Shown here: piece after piece, positions 34,425 to 42,803 of the stretch
Layout: each line of letters opens with the position of its first letter
Position numbering within the stretch: the first letter of the stretch is position 1
NCBI RefSeq assembly: GCF_002886185.1
Contig: NZ_KZ614148.1
Location: forward strand, 259,806 to 323,805
Reading direction: 5' to 3'
From: Salipaludibacillus neizhouensis
Lineage (GTDB): Bacteria > Bacillota > Bacilli > Bacillales > Salisediminibacteriaceae
Length of the DNA: 64,000 nucleotides
Program-made: the position numbers and the translations under genes
The notes under the pieces: generated by a model
What the model was told of the DNA's origin: nothing
Seen by the model: the letters and a program-made list of their open reading frames with translations, nothing else
Database searches by the model: none

Positions 34425-35154
34425 TAGTATAAGCTCCTTTTGATCGTTGTATTTTTTAGTGGTAAATTGAGAATTCTTTCGCCATAGCGGATTAGAGTAA
34501 TGCCCCGTTCTATAAAAACATCTGTTTTAATAGACGCTATAAATAAATTATTTTGCCCATTTAACCTTACCTCATAATGTAACAGTTGCCCAGACTCCTT
34601 CCATGAATAAAACTAAGTTAATAAGACTTAGAAGCAGTTCTACTGTTTTTTAAAACAGGTAAGCGTTTATATAATTCTTGATCTTAGAGATTAGTTGTAT
34701 GCTTTCGAACAGAGAGGCTCGAATCCGCTCTAGGCGGACGCCTTCCGCGGGCAATGCTTCAGTCTTCTCGGGAAAGTTCGTCCCTGCGGGGTCTTCCAGG
34801 TATAGTAAAGCTTATCTTCCATTATAATGTACTGGAATATCCAAAGGAAAAGATGATTAAGTAAATCGAGTATAATGCTGTATGATTGTTTTAGTCCGAT
34901 AAATGGAAATTAAAAGTACAATAAAGTGATTGGATTATCCCCTTGAGAAGAAAGAATAGTCAAAAACACGAAACCTGAGTGTAATCTTGCACGTAAAAGA
35001 GAAGGTTAATCAATTTGAGATACTAAAAAACGAAAGAATCAAGACAATAGCAGCTCTAAAGGAACACGAAGTAGTGTGTAGACATAGAGCAGAACCTCCG
35101 ATTTACAGAAATTTTACAGTTGCTATTAGAAGATAAAGAGGGAGTGGAGACAGT
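34425..35154. other. Intergenic stretch of 730 bp with a family B repeat
   Basis: Contains repeat B2 (34703-34830) and AT-rich sequence. A 47-codon frame at about 34990-35130 (containing NQFEILKNERIKTI and EPPIYRNFT) has no convincing start and is not called. The last 20 bp carry the SD of the NatA-like gene. Confidence 0.5.
34703..34830. repeat. Family B interspersed repeat (B2)
   Basis: Left end TTTCGAACAGAG-GCTCGAATCCG, followed by GC-rich CGGACGCCTTCCGCGGG and GTCCCTGCGGGGTCTTCC, and a right end CTTCCATTATAA shared with B3. Much richer in GC than its surroundings. Confidence 0.75.
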
Positions 35155-36057
35155 ATGACGTTGGTGATAGAAAATGTGAAAAAAAGATTTGGCGACCAGA
35201 TGGCAGTTGACGGTATTTCTGTTCAAGTTGAAAAAGGAGATATGTTTGGCATGCTTGGTTCGAATGGTGCAGGGAAAACAACAACATTTCGAATGATCCT
35301 TGGACTCATTGATCCTACAGAAGGCTTGGTCACATGGGAAGGGAAACCATTATCTTACAAACGAACAAATTTAATAGGGTATTTACCAGAGGAACGAGGG
35401 CTCTATCCGAAGCTTAGTGTGAAAGAACAAATTATTTATTTAATGAGATTAAAGGGAATGAAAAAGGCGGACATTATTAAGGATTTACGAGATTGGTTGG
35501 AACGGTTTCAAGTACCGGAGTATGAGAATAAAAAAATCGAGGAGCTTTCCAAGGGGAATCAACAAAAGATTCAATTTATTGCAGCAGTTTTACATAAGCC
35601 TGAATTACTCATATTAGATGAACCTTTTAGTGGATTAGATCCGGTAAACTCCGACATGCTTAAAAATGCAGTATTACGATTACAGGAGGAAGGAACAACC
35701 ATTGTTTTTTCCAGTCATCAAATGGCTAATGTAGAAAAATTATGTGAAGATTTAATCATGTTGAAAAAAGGAAAAGCCGTGCTTCAGGGTAATTTACGTA
35801 ATATTAAAAGATCTTATAATATGAAAAGAATTCATATAAGAGCGGATTACGAGTTGGACTTTTTAAAAAATCTTGATGGTATCCTTGATTTAGAAGTTAC
35901 GAAAGACGGTGGAATTATCAAGGTGGAAAATGAACAAGTAGCAGAAACTATCTTTAAAAGAGTTGCCGATAAAGGTTTTGTTCGAAAGTTTGAAATAGAA
36001 GAACCATCTTTGCATGACATTTTTATTGATAAGGCAGGTGAAAACGACAATGAATAA
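35155..36057 (+). CDS. ABC transporter ATP-binding protein (NatA-like)
   Basis: A 300-residue ATPase with Walker A (GSNGAGKTTTFRMI), signature (ELSKGNQQKIQFIAA), Walker B (LLILDEPFSGLDP) and switch His (SSHQM). It has the C-terminal extension typical of NatA/CcmA-like exporters. With the permease below it forms a two-gene exporter. B. subtilis NatAB extrudes Na+; a Na+ role is attractive for a halophile but not provable here. It overlaps the next gene by 8 nt. Confidence 0.88.
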   Translation: MTLVIENVKKRFGDQMAVDGISVQVEKGDMFGMLGSNGAGKTTTFRMILGLIDPTEGLVTWEGKPLSYKRTNLIGYLPEERGLYPKLSVKEQIIYLMRLKGMKKADIIKDLRDWLERFQVPEYENKKIEELSKGNQQKIQFIAAVLHKPELLILDEPFSGLDPVNSDMLKNAVLRLQEEGTTIVFSSHQMANVEKLCEDLIMLKKGKAVLQGNLRNIKRSYNMKRIHIRADYELDFLKNLDGILDLEVTKDGGIIKVENEQVAETIFKRVADKGFVRKFEIEEPSLHDIFIDKAGENDNE

Positions 36058-37303
36058 TTTTTGGACTACGGTCAGCCATACGGCAGGAAGAAGATTGAAA
36101 TCAAAGACATTTATATGGTCCACAGTGATCGTCATGATATTAATCATTGGCCTTATAAATTTAAATACAATTTTAAATGGATTCGCTGATTCAGATGATA
36201 GTTTAGAGACTGTAGCTGTCATTGATGAGACAGAGGGAGAGGCATCCTTTGGAGAATTGCTTGATTCCTATGAAGAGGGGGCTTTCGAGTATATACATTA
36301 TACAGACGGATCATTGGAAGACGCTGTAGAAGCTGCTGAGAATAAGGATTATGATTTTGTATTATCATTACAAGGTTCCACCACAACCCTTGAGGCTGAA
36401 TTTTTAAGTGAAGGAAATGATTTTACGACGGCTCAACAAGTCAATCAAGATGTGCAACGTGTGAAAGAGGCAGTTGCAACAAATGAGCTAGATTTGAATG
36501 AAGAAGAGCTGGCATTAATTTACTCGCCAATAACCTTTAACGAACAATCGTTGACGGAAGGTGGAGATGTGCGAACGGAAGCGGAGCATATGCAGGCATA
36601 CTGGATGGTGTATGCACTTGTGTTTGCTATCTATATCATTGTGTTAACTTTAGGTACAATGATCGCAACGGAAGTAGCTACGGAGAAATCATCCCGTGTT
36701 ATGGAACTTATCGTTTCCAGCGTTAACCCAGTTACGCAAATGCTGGGGAAAATTACTGGTATTGCGCTTGTTGGTGTGGTCAATCTGGGTGGGTTGGCAA
36801 TAGCTGCGTATATCGGGTTCATGATTAGTGGAGAAGAAAATTTCATACAAATGATTTTCAATGATGGTATTGAAGTTTCTTTGTTACTATACGCTTTATT
36901 ATTCATCTTTTTAGGATATTTTGTGTACGGTGGCGTTGCTGCTATGTTAGGTGCTCTCGTGAGCAGGGCGGAAGAAGCTAATCAGGCCATTCAGCCGCTT
37001 ATTATAGTAGCGATGATGGCTTTCTTCATCTCGTTAGTTGGTCTCAACACACCTGATTCAACATTTATTCAAGTGTTATCGTATGTACCATTTTTTACGC
37101 CTCAGCTTTTGTTCCTAAGAATTGGAATGGGAACTGTACCAGTTTGGGAAATAGCAGTAATCGTAAGTATACTCGCCATTAGTGCGGTTTTAATTAATGT
37201 ATTGGCAGCTCGTGTGTACAGAGGGGGCGTTTTAATGTACGGGAAATTCTCATTGAAGAATGGACTTAAACAAGCCTTAACGATTTCGAAAAAAGAAAGC
37301 TGA
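36050..37303 (+). CDS. ABC transporter permease (NatB-like)
   Basis: A 417-residue ABC-2 type permease. One N-terminal helix, a large extracellular domain of about 150 residues (very acidic), then five or six helices with the conserved ATEVATEKSSRVMELIVSSV and PVTQMLGKITGI. This layout equals NatB/YhaP. It starts within the end of the ATPase gene (SD GGCAGGTG). The acidic outer domain fits a salty environment. Confidence 0.88.
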   Translation: MNNFWTTVSHTAGRRLKSKTFIWSTVIVMILIIGLINLNTILNGFADSDDSLETVAVIDETEGEASFGELLDSYEEGAFEYIHYTDGSLEDAVEAAENKDYDFVLSLQGSTTTLEAEFLSEGNDFTTAQQVNQDVQRVKEAVATNELDLNEEELALIYSPITFNEQSLTEGGDVRTEAEHMQAYWMVYALVFAIYIIVLTLGTMIATEVATEKSSRVMELIVSSVNPVTQMLGKITGIALVGVVNLGGLAIAAYIGFMISGEENFIQMIFNDGIEVSLLLYALLFIFLGYFVYGGVAAMLGALVSRAEEANQAIQPLIIVAMMAFFISLVGLNTPDSTFIQVLSYVPFFTPQLLFLRIGMGTVPVWEIAVIVSILAISAVLINVLAARVYRGGVLMYGKFSLKNGLKQALTISKKES

Positions 37304-37318
37304 TAATGATAACTTTTC

Positions 37319-37350
37319 CTCGGGAAATCACTTCCCGGGGTATTTTTTTG
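37319..37350 (+). terminator. Terminator after the NatAB-like genes
   Basis: CCTCGGGAA / TTCCCGGGG arms followed by TATTTTTTT. Confidence 0.8.
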
Positions 37351-37434
37351 CTTGAAGTGGCTTCAGGGTGTAACCAAATAGAAAATCTTTCGTCTATTTA
37401 ATTAAGATAGAAATAAGTGGATGGAGGTTTAAGA

Positions 37435-38187
37435 ATGTCTAAAAAAAACTGGTTAATTGCTTCAGGGTCTATTGTAGGTACAATTAGTGTGATTTTATTA
37501 CTGCAAATCTTATTTAGTCCGTTTTATGATCAACCTGCAACAGCAAATGCAAGCGATGGAATTCAAGAAGGAACTTTGGTGGTAAGCGCGGTTGGTGAAG
37601 TCAGTGCGGAACCGGATATGGCATATATTCATCTTGGTGCTGAGGCAGTGGATACTTCAGCGGATGATGCACAAACCGAGGTGAATCAAAAAATGGAGGC
37701 TATACGACTAGTTCTAGAGGAACATGGAGTGGAAGATGCGCATATTAAAACGGCACAGTTAGATGTCTACCCGCATCAACAGTTTGATTCTCAAGCGAAT
37801 GGAAATGAAGATGCACAGTATCTTGCCCAACATATCCTTGAAATTGAATACAGAGATATTGATCGTTTAGGTGAATTTATTGATGACGCATCAGAAGCTG
37901 GGGCAAACAGAATTCAACAGACAAGGTTTGTATTACAGGATTCTGAGGCGGCAGAAAACAAAGCATTACAGCAAGCTATTGAGAAAACGGTTGGGAAGGC
38001 AGACGCTATGGCTGAGAGCGCCAATAGAGAACGTGGCGAAGTTTTACAAATAACTGACCAGCAAGCGCAAGTAGATTTCCCGATGCAAAGTAGCGCCGAG
38101 ATGGCGGAAGAAGATAGTCGCACTAACGTCGAGTCAGGAGAAGTGAAGATTACTCAACGGGTGGATGTAGTGTATCAATTAAAATAG
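37435..38187 (+). CDS. SIMPL domain (DUF541) exported protein
   Basis: A 250-residue protein with an N-terminal membrane anchor (WLIASGSIVGTISVILLLQI) and a SIMPL/DUF541 domain: LVVSAVGEVSAEPDMAYIHL, then AHIKTAQLDVYPHQQFD and the C-terminal GEVKITQRVDVVYQL. Bacterial relatives form oligomeric periplasmic or surface assemblies; some respond to oxidative stress. ATG 37435 has TGGAGG upstream. Confidence 0.85.
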   Translation: MSKKNWLIASGSIVGTISVILLLQILFSPFYDQPATANASDGIQEGTLVVSAVGEVSAEPDMAYIHLGAEAVDTSADDAQTEVNQKMEAIRLVLEEHGVEDAHIKTAQLDVYPHQQFDSQANGNEDAQYLAQHILEIEYRDIDRLGEFIDDASEAGANRIQQTRFVLQDSEAAENKALQQAIEKTVGKADAMAESANRERGEVLQITDQQAQVDFPMQSSAEMAEEDSRTNVESGEVKITQRVDVVYQLK

Positions 38188-38213
38188 TTTTAAACTTATT
38201 TTTGTTAAGAAGA

Positions 38214-38252
38214 GGGTATCTCTAAAGTTCTTCAAATGACTTTAGAGTACCC
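38214..38252 (+). terminator. Hairpin after SIMPL gene
   Basis: GGGTATCTCTAAAGT pairs with ACTTTAGAGTACCC with one mismatch. No T-run follows, so its terminator role is uncertain. Confidence 0.45.
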
Positions 38253-38624
38253 GCTGGAAAAAATATGCTAAATCACTACACAATTATGTGAGAAAAACTT
38301 CCAGATGGATTGCCTATTTTTGTTCCTTGCATTATAAATAGAAGTAGTCACTTATTAAACTAGTAAAAACCCGTATTCATTTTCGTGAATAGATTATTTT
38401 TTTTGAAAAATAATATTATTTTGAAATAGACGTAAAAGCGTTTATTATCAGGCTTCGAGCTAGATTATGTCTAGTTTCAATCAAAAGTTAAGTCTAGTAT
38501 TTATTGAATAACTATGCTAAGATATTTTCAACAAAGAGAGTTAACAAAAGTAATTCATTTATTTAGAATAATGCGAATATTAGCATTATTAGTTTCTGTA
38601 CAAAATAAAAAAGGGGGAAATATT
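38253..38624. other. Upstream region of the amino acid importer (372 bp)
   Basis: AT-rich, with no gene called. A 37-codon in-frame extension of the following gene exists (from ATG 38514), but it would place the lipoprotein signal internally, so it is leader sequence. No riboswitch fold was recognised. Confidence 0.5.
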
Positions 38625-39515
38625 GTGAAAAAAGCTTTATTGTTTTTAGTAACGGCATTAGCGACAACAAGCATGGTAGCATGCGGAAATTCAAATGAAG
38701 ATGCTGGTGCTAACGAAAATACGAATGCAGCAGAAAACACGAATACAGAAGGGAATGCAAATGCAGCAGAAAACACGAATACAGAAGAGAATGCAAATGC
38801 AGAAGAGAATACAGATGCAAATGCAGGTGCAGAGGGAGAAACGTATACTGTAGCAGTTGATACAAACTACGTACCTTTTGGATTTTTAGATATTGAAACG
38901 AATGAAATGGTTGGATTTGATATCGATCTCATTCATGCAGTTGCGGACAAAGCTGGTTTTGAACTTGAAGTGGAAGTCGTTGAGTTTGACGGAATCCTAG
39001 CAGGGATGGAAACAGGTCGTTATGATATCGGCATTGCCGGAATGACAATTACAGAAGAAAGAGCAGAAAACTTTGACTTCTCTGATCCTTATTATGATGC
39101 AGGTTTAATCATAGCGGTAAGTGCTGATGAAGAAGAGATTCAGTCGGAAGATGACCTAGGTGGTGCAACTGTTGCAACCCGTGCATCTACTACAAGTGAA
39201 GATTATTTACTTGAAAATACAGATGCCGAGGTCAAAACGTTCCCTGATATCGTTAATGCGTATCAAGATTTAGTTGCTGGTCGTGTAGATGCAGTTGTTT
39301 ATGATGTTCCTAACGTTGCATATTACATTGAGACAGAAGCATTAGGTGAAATGAAAACTGTTGGTGATACATTAACAGGTGAACAATACGGAATTGCTTT
39401 CCCACAGGATTCTGAGTTAAGAGAACCTGTGAATGAAGCACTCGCAGAAATAATGGAAGATGGAACATATGATGATATTTATGAAGAATGGTTTGGCGAA
39501 CTCCCTCCAGAGTGA
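38625..39515 (+). CDS. Polar amino acid ABC transporter substrate-binding lipoprotein
   Basis: A 296-residue extracellular receptor. The signal peptide ends in a lipobox (TSMVACGNS), so the protein is lipid-anchored through Cys19-21. A low-complexity Asn/Thr/Glu/Ala tether with repeats of AENTNTE (about residues 24-66) follows. The type 3 periplasmic-binding fold starts at YTVAVDTNYVPFGFLDIETN and includes GMETGRYDIGIAGMTITEER. Ligands are probably Gln or another polar amino acid. GTG 38625 is preferred, with AAGGGGGAAA upstream. Confidence 0.9.
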   Translation: MKKALLFLVTALATTSMVACGNSNEDAGANENTNAAENTNTEGNANAAENTNTEENANAEENTDANAGAEGETYTVAVDTNYVPFGFLDIETNEMVGFDIDLIHAVADKAGFELEVEVVEFDGILAGMETGRYDIGIAGMTITEERAENFDFSDPYYDAGLIIAVSADEEEIQSEDDLGGATVATRASTTSEDYLLENTDAEVKTFPDIVNAYQDLVAGRVDAVVYDVPNVAYYIETEALGEMKTVGDTLTGEQYGIAFPQDSELREPVNEALAEIMEDGTYDDIYEEWFGELPPE

Positions 39516-39549
39516 TAGTCACCTTTAATAACACACCAATTGTATATCT

Positions 39550-39585
39550 AAGGCGCGACGAGAATGTCTTGTTGCGCTTTAGATG
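39550..39585 (+). terminator. Intra-operon hairpin between receptor and permease genes
   Basis: AAGGCGCGACGAGA (39550-39563) pairs with TCTTGTTGCGCTTT (39567-39580), using G-U pairs, loop ATG. It lies 35 nt after the receptor stop; probably sets a higher level of receptor than permease. Confidence 0.55.
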
Positions 39586-39615
39586 TTTCATAAGAAGAAG
39601 GAGGCCCTTCATAAG

Positions 39616-40287
39616 ATGATAGAACAATTAACCGAAATTTTCACAAGTACACATTTTAGAACAACACTCCCCTATATTTACCGTGGGTTACAGGTAACGC
39701 TTTTTATTACCTTCGTTGGTGTTATCATTGGATTTATTTTAGGTACTATTTTTGGGCTTGCTCGTTTATCGAAAAGCAAAATAATTTATGGTTTAGCTAC
39801 CGTTTATATCGAATTAGTTCGTGGAACACCTATATTAGTTCAAGCATTGTTTTTGTATTTTGCTGTATCAGACTTTTTTGGTATTAACTTTGATGCTGTC
39901 ACAGCTGGTATTATTGCAATTGCGATTAATGCAGGTGCATACATAGCAGAGATCGTTCGTGGAGGCGTGGAATCTGTAGACAAAGGACAGATGGAAGCCG
40001 GGCGTTCTATTGGATTGAGTTCAACCCAAACGATGCGGTACATTATTTGGCCGCAAGCATTTAGACGGATGATTCCGCCGTTAGGGAATCAGTTTATTAT
40101 TAGTTTAAAAGATACATCGATTTTTGCAGTTATATCAGTAGGGGAAGTAACATTCTTACTGAGACAGTATGTAAGTACAACGGGAGAGACTTTCGTTCCT
40201 TATATTATGCTTTGTCTGGCTTATTTAGTAATCACGATCCCAGCAATGCTTATTCTTCGGCGTGTTGAACGGAGGTTAGATGTATAA
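39616..40287 (+). CDS. Polar amino acid ABC transporter permease
   Basis: A 223-residue HisMQ-type permease with five helices and the EAA loop [23 protein letters not shown] 39616 has GGAGG 11 nt upstream. It follows its receptor and overlaps the ATPase gene by 1 nt (TAATGA), making a complete three-gene importer. Confidence 0.92.
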   Translation: MIEQLTEIFTSTHFRTTLPYIYRGLQVTLFITFVGVIIGFILGTIFGLARLSKSKIIYGLATVYIELVRGTPILVQALFLYFAVSDFFGINFDAVTAGIIAIAINAGAYIAEIVRGGVESVDKGQMEAGRSIGLSSTQTMRYIIWPQAFRRMIPPLGNQFIISLKDTSIFAVISVGEVTFLLRQYVSTTGETFVPYIMLCLAYLVITIPAMLILRRVERRLDV

Positions 40288-41009
40288 TGATTAAAGTTAA
40301 CGATCTTCACAAATCATTCGGGGACTTAGAAGTACTTAAAGGTATAGATGCTGAGGTTAAAGAGAAAGAAGTTGTCTGTGTCATTGGACCATCAGGATCA
40401 GGAAAAAGTACATTTTTACGTTGTATGAACCATCTCGAGGAAATTACTTCAGGAGATGTAGTTATAGATGGAGAAAGTTTACGAGACCCAAAGGTTAATA
40501 TTAACAAACTCAGGTCTCAAGTAGGCATGGTTTTTCAGCATTTCAATTTATTTCCGCACAAGTCTGTATTAGAAAATGTCACATTAGGTCCTATTAAAGT
40601 TAAAGGGATTTCTAAGGAAGAGGCAGAGAAGTCTGCACTCGAATTACTTGCTAAAGTTGGGCTATCGGATAAGGCAGACGTTTATCCGAAAAGTTTATCG
40701 GGTGGTCAAAAACAAAGAGTAGCAATTGCCCGTGCATTGGCGATGAATCCAAAGGTTATGTTATTTGATGAACCGACGTCTGCACTTGATCCAGAATTAG
40801 TCGGTGATGTTTTACAGGCCATGAAGGATTTGGCTATTGAGGGGATGACGATGGTCGTGGTTACTCACGAAATGGGATTTGCTCGTGAAATGGGCGATCG
40901 TGTTATCTTCATGGATGAGGGCATAATCATGGAAGAAGGGCCCCCTAGTCAAATATTTGATGATCCACAACATCCAAGGACGAAAGAGTTTTTAAGTAAG
41001 ATAATTTAG
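40287..41009 (+). CDS. Polar amino acid ABC transporter ATPase (GlnQ-like)
   Basis: A 240-residue ATPase with Walker A ([13 protein letters not shown]), Q-loop ([17 protein letters not shown]), signature ([15 protein letters not shown]), Walker B ([14 protein letters not shown]) and switch (VVTHEMGFA). Length and motifs match GlnQ/HisP. Translationally coupled to the permease. Confidence 0.94.
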   Translation: MIKVNDLHKSFGDLEVLKGIDAEVKEKEVVCVIGPSGSGKSTFLRCMNHLEEITSGDVVIDGESLRDPKVNINKLRSQVGMVFQHFNLFPHKSVLENVTLGPIKVKGISKEEAEKSALELLAKVGLSDKADVYPKSLSGGQKQRVAIARALAMNPKVMLFDEPTSALDPELVGDVLQAMKDLAIEGMTMVVVTHEMGFAREMGDRVIFMDEGIIMEEGPPSQIFDDPQHPRTKEFLSKII

Positions 41010-41030
41010 TTGATATAGTATCATAGAGTT

Positions 41031-41068
41031 GGGAGCACGAGGATTTTTCCTTGTGTTCCTTTTTTAGA
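41031..41068 (+). terminator. Terminator of the amino acid importer operon
   Basis: GGGAGCACGAGGA pairs with TCCTTGTGTTCC across a short T loop, followed by TTTTTT. Confidence 0.8.
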
Positions 41069-41132
41069 TAGGTTTGGTTTTATTATGGATATATAATATA
41101 TCGCTGAAATATAAATCACATTCGATAGATGA

Positions 41133-41309
41133 TTAAACCGTTCGTTCTTTTTCCATCAATTTTTTAATATGATCTTTTGGTTCCCAACAATTAAATTGGT
41201 AAGAAGTTTTCGTTTCAAATCCTAAGCGAGAGCAAAAGTACTGAGTACCGTTGGTTGTTTTTGTTATAGTCAAATGAATACAAGTTGCACAGCAGTGGTA
41301 GTCCTTCAT
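41133..41309 (-). CDS. Small Cys-rich protein, 58 residues
   Basis: Found by reading the minus strand. It starts MKDYHCCATCIHLTITKTTN and ends with FNCWEPKDHIKKLMEKERTV. Five cysteines (CC, C, C, C) with two His could make one zinc site; this pattern (CCATCxH...CSRLGFET...CW.P) is reminiscent of small Bacillaceae zinc-binding proteins, but I cannot name the family. SD GGGAAAGGAATG is 7 nt upstream of ATG 41309. Confidence 0.65.
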   Translation of the reverse strand: MKDYHCCATCIHLTITKTTNGTQYFCSRLGFETKTSYQFNCWEPKDHIKKLMEKERTV

Positions 41310-41941
41310 TTACAATCATTCCTTTCCCAGATAAAAGATTAATGTTATTGTAACATCAATTATTTAGACATACGTAGAAAAGGATAATGAATAGTTACTT
41401 AAACAAACGTTTATTTAACCTAGAGGCTTGAATGCTTTAGGTATAGGCTGACGCTTTCCGCGGGAGTCGCAGCCTTCGCTTCTTCTAGTTGTTTGTTCAA
41501 AAAAAGAAAGTCAATGTAGACTGCGTTTCTACTATCGGTGTCTATTTGCTATTTCATTCAACTTATTAGAAAAAATAATGGTTATGTAAACGGGATCCCG
41601 CAGAGCGTTCGTTTGCTCGCGGATCATCCCACGGAAAGCGAGCGGTTATTCTTCCAAACAACCTTCCATTATAACAAAAACAATAAAATAGAAAAAAGAC
41701 ACTCATTTTTAAGGGAATTGGTAAAAAAGGTCAGAATTTCCCGGGAAATGTCGTTTAAATTATACGAGTCAGTTTGTTTTATATGATTAATTATCCCCGG
41801 GTTTATATCATTATAATTCCCCAAGGGGCTATTCTTTACTTGTAATAATTGGGGACGTAAGAAGTGCATAACCTCACTTATATTTGCTAATTATATGAGT
41901 TGTGCAACAGCTTTTTTTAGTTGTTCCAGGGGAGGTATGGG
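41310..41941. other. Intergenic stretch of 632 bp holding a split family B repeat
   Basis: Mostly repeat B3. An 82-codon frame at 41538-41786 runs through the repeat and is not called. A palindrome-like TTAAACAAACGTTTATTTAA lies at about 41399-41418. Confidence 0.5.
41418..41691. repeat. Family B interspersed repeat, long or doubled copy (B3)
   Basis: Left part CTAGAGGCTTGAATG and CTTTCCGCGGGAGTCGCAG (to about 41490); right part from 41595 with CACGGAAAGCGAGCGGT, CTTCCAAACAACCTTCC and terminal AAAATAG. About 100 bp of unrelated sequence separate the two parts. Confidence 0.65.
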
Positions 41942-42568
41942 ATGAATGAAATGATACTCTTCCTAGCTCTTATTGTATTGGTCGGTGTGATATTTGTTGG
42001 ATTGAAGCTTATTAATAAGCCAACACCAGCATATCAGACGGCAAAAGTATCATCAAATAAGAGTAGTAATTATAACTACAAGGAGGAATTTGCCATGGAA
42101 AAAGAAACAGAACAAGTAAAGGCAAGAGCAAAAGCAAAAGCTGCCGAATTAGCACAAATTGAAAAGGTAGTAAGTGCAGAAGTAGGAAATGAACTTACTC
42201 CACTAAAAAGCCAGTTAGATTCTGTTCAACAAGCGTTAACACAGCTTCAATCCAACGGCCAACAGCAGCAGCAACAGGGTGGAGGCTCGTCGGGACAAAA
42301 TTCGTCGGGACAAAACCAACAAGCTCAAGCACTCAGGCAACAAGTACAGCAATTCACTTCTCAAACAGAGCAACAGCAGCAACAAACGTTACAACAGCTT
42401 CAACAATCATTACAGCAAGTAACGCAAACGTTAGGTGATGCTGAACAATCACTACAGTCTTTTAGTGTATTGAATCAAGTTAACGGTCAATTGCACCAAA
42501 CCGAAAACCAGTTACAGCAACAAGGTCAGCAACAAGCTCAAAAAAATCAACAACCTCCTAGTCAATAA
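41942..42568 (+). CDS. Membrane-anchored Gln-rich protein
   Basis: A 208-residue protein with one N-terminal membrane helix (MILFLALIVLVGVIFVGLKL) and a cytosolic or surface part dominated by glutamine. A charged helix (KETEQVKARAKAKAAELAQI) precedes Gln-rich coiled-coil tracts and a Gly/Ser/Gln linker. ATG 41942 follows GGGGAGG. A second, perfect SD-start pair exists in frame at 42080-42097, so a soluble form may also be made. I do not recognise a family; low-complexity content makes homology difficult. Confidence 0.65.
   Translation: MNEMILFLALIVLVGVIFVGLKLINKPTPAYQTAKVSSNKSSNYNYKEEFAMEKETEQVKARAKAKAAELAQIEKVVSAEVGNELTPLKSQLDSVQQALTQLQSNGQQQQQQGGGSSGQNSSGQNQQAQALRQQVQQFTSQTEQQQQQTLQQLQQSLQQVTQTLGDAEQSLQSFSVLNQVNGQLHQTENQLQQQGQQQAQKNQQPPSQ
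42080..42097 (+). promoter_or_regulatory. Internal ribosome binding site and in-frame ATG
   Basis: AAGGAGG at 42080-42086 lies 8 nt before ATG 42095, in frame with the Q-rich protein. Initiation here would give a 157-residue form without the membrane helix. Confidence 0.5.
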
Positions 42569-42603
42569 CCTGTGACTTATGTAAATAAAATATGCATTGA
42601 GAG

Positions 42604-42637
42604 AAGTAGCTGATGCTCCGACATCAGCTACTTTTGT
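42604..42637 (+). terminator. Terminator after the Q-rich gene
   Basis: AAGTAGCTGATG / CATCAGCTACTT, a perfect 12-bp stem with a 6-nt loop, followed by TTGTTATT. Confidence 0.85.
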
Positions 42638-42677
42638 TATTACCATAAATTGAGTACCGGAAAGAAATTGTTTAAGA

Positions 42678-42803
42678 GAATTTATAAAATTGGCAGCTAT
42701 CTTTACGCCACAAGTATCAAGGGAAACCCACCCTTGATACTTAAGTGATGGTGGCTAAAGATCACGCTGTATTTAATAAAAGACGGCTCTGCCGTTTTTC
42801 TTA
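42678..42803 (+). repeat. Family A repeat, form without inner palindrome (A2)
   Basis: Left end AATTTATAAAATTGGCAGC, TTTACGCCACAAGTATCAAG, a short middle (CCACCCTTGATACTTAAGTG), GTGGCTAAAGATCACGCTG and the right hairpin GACGGC-TCT-GCCGTTTTTCTTA. Its last three bases are the stop codon of the minus-strand P450 gene. Confidence 0.85.

Noticed and set aside
38725-38835. Tandem DNA repeat in the receptor gene (AENTNTE units)
   Set aside because: Considered as an independent element, but it only encodes the flexible tether of a lipoprotein and stays in frame.
41538-41786. 82-codon frame between repeat parts
   Set aside because: Runs through repeat B3, has no SD, and is probably chance.
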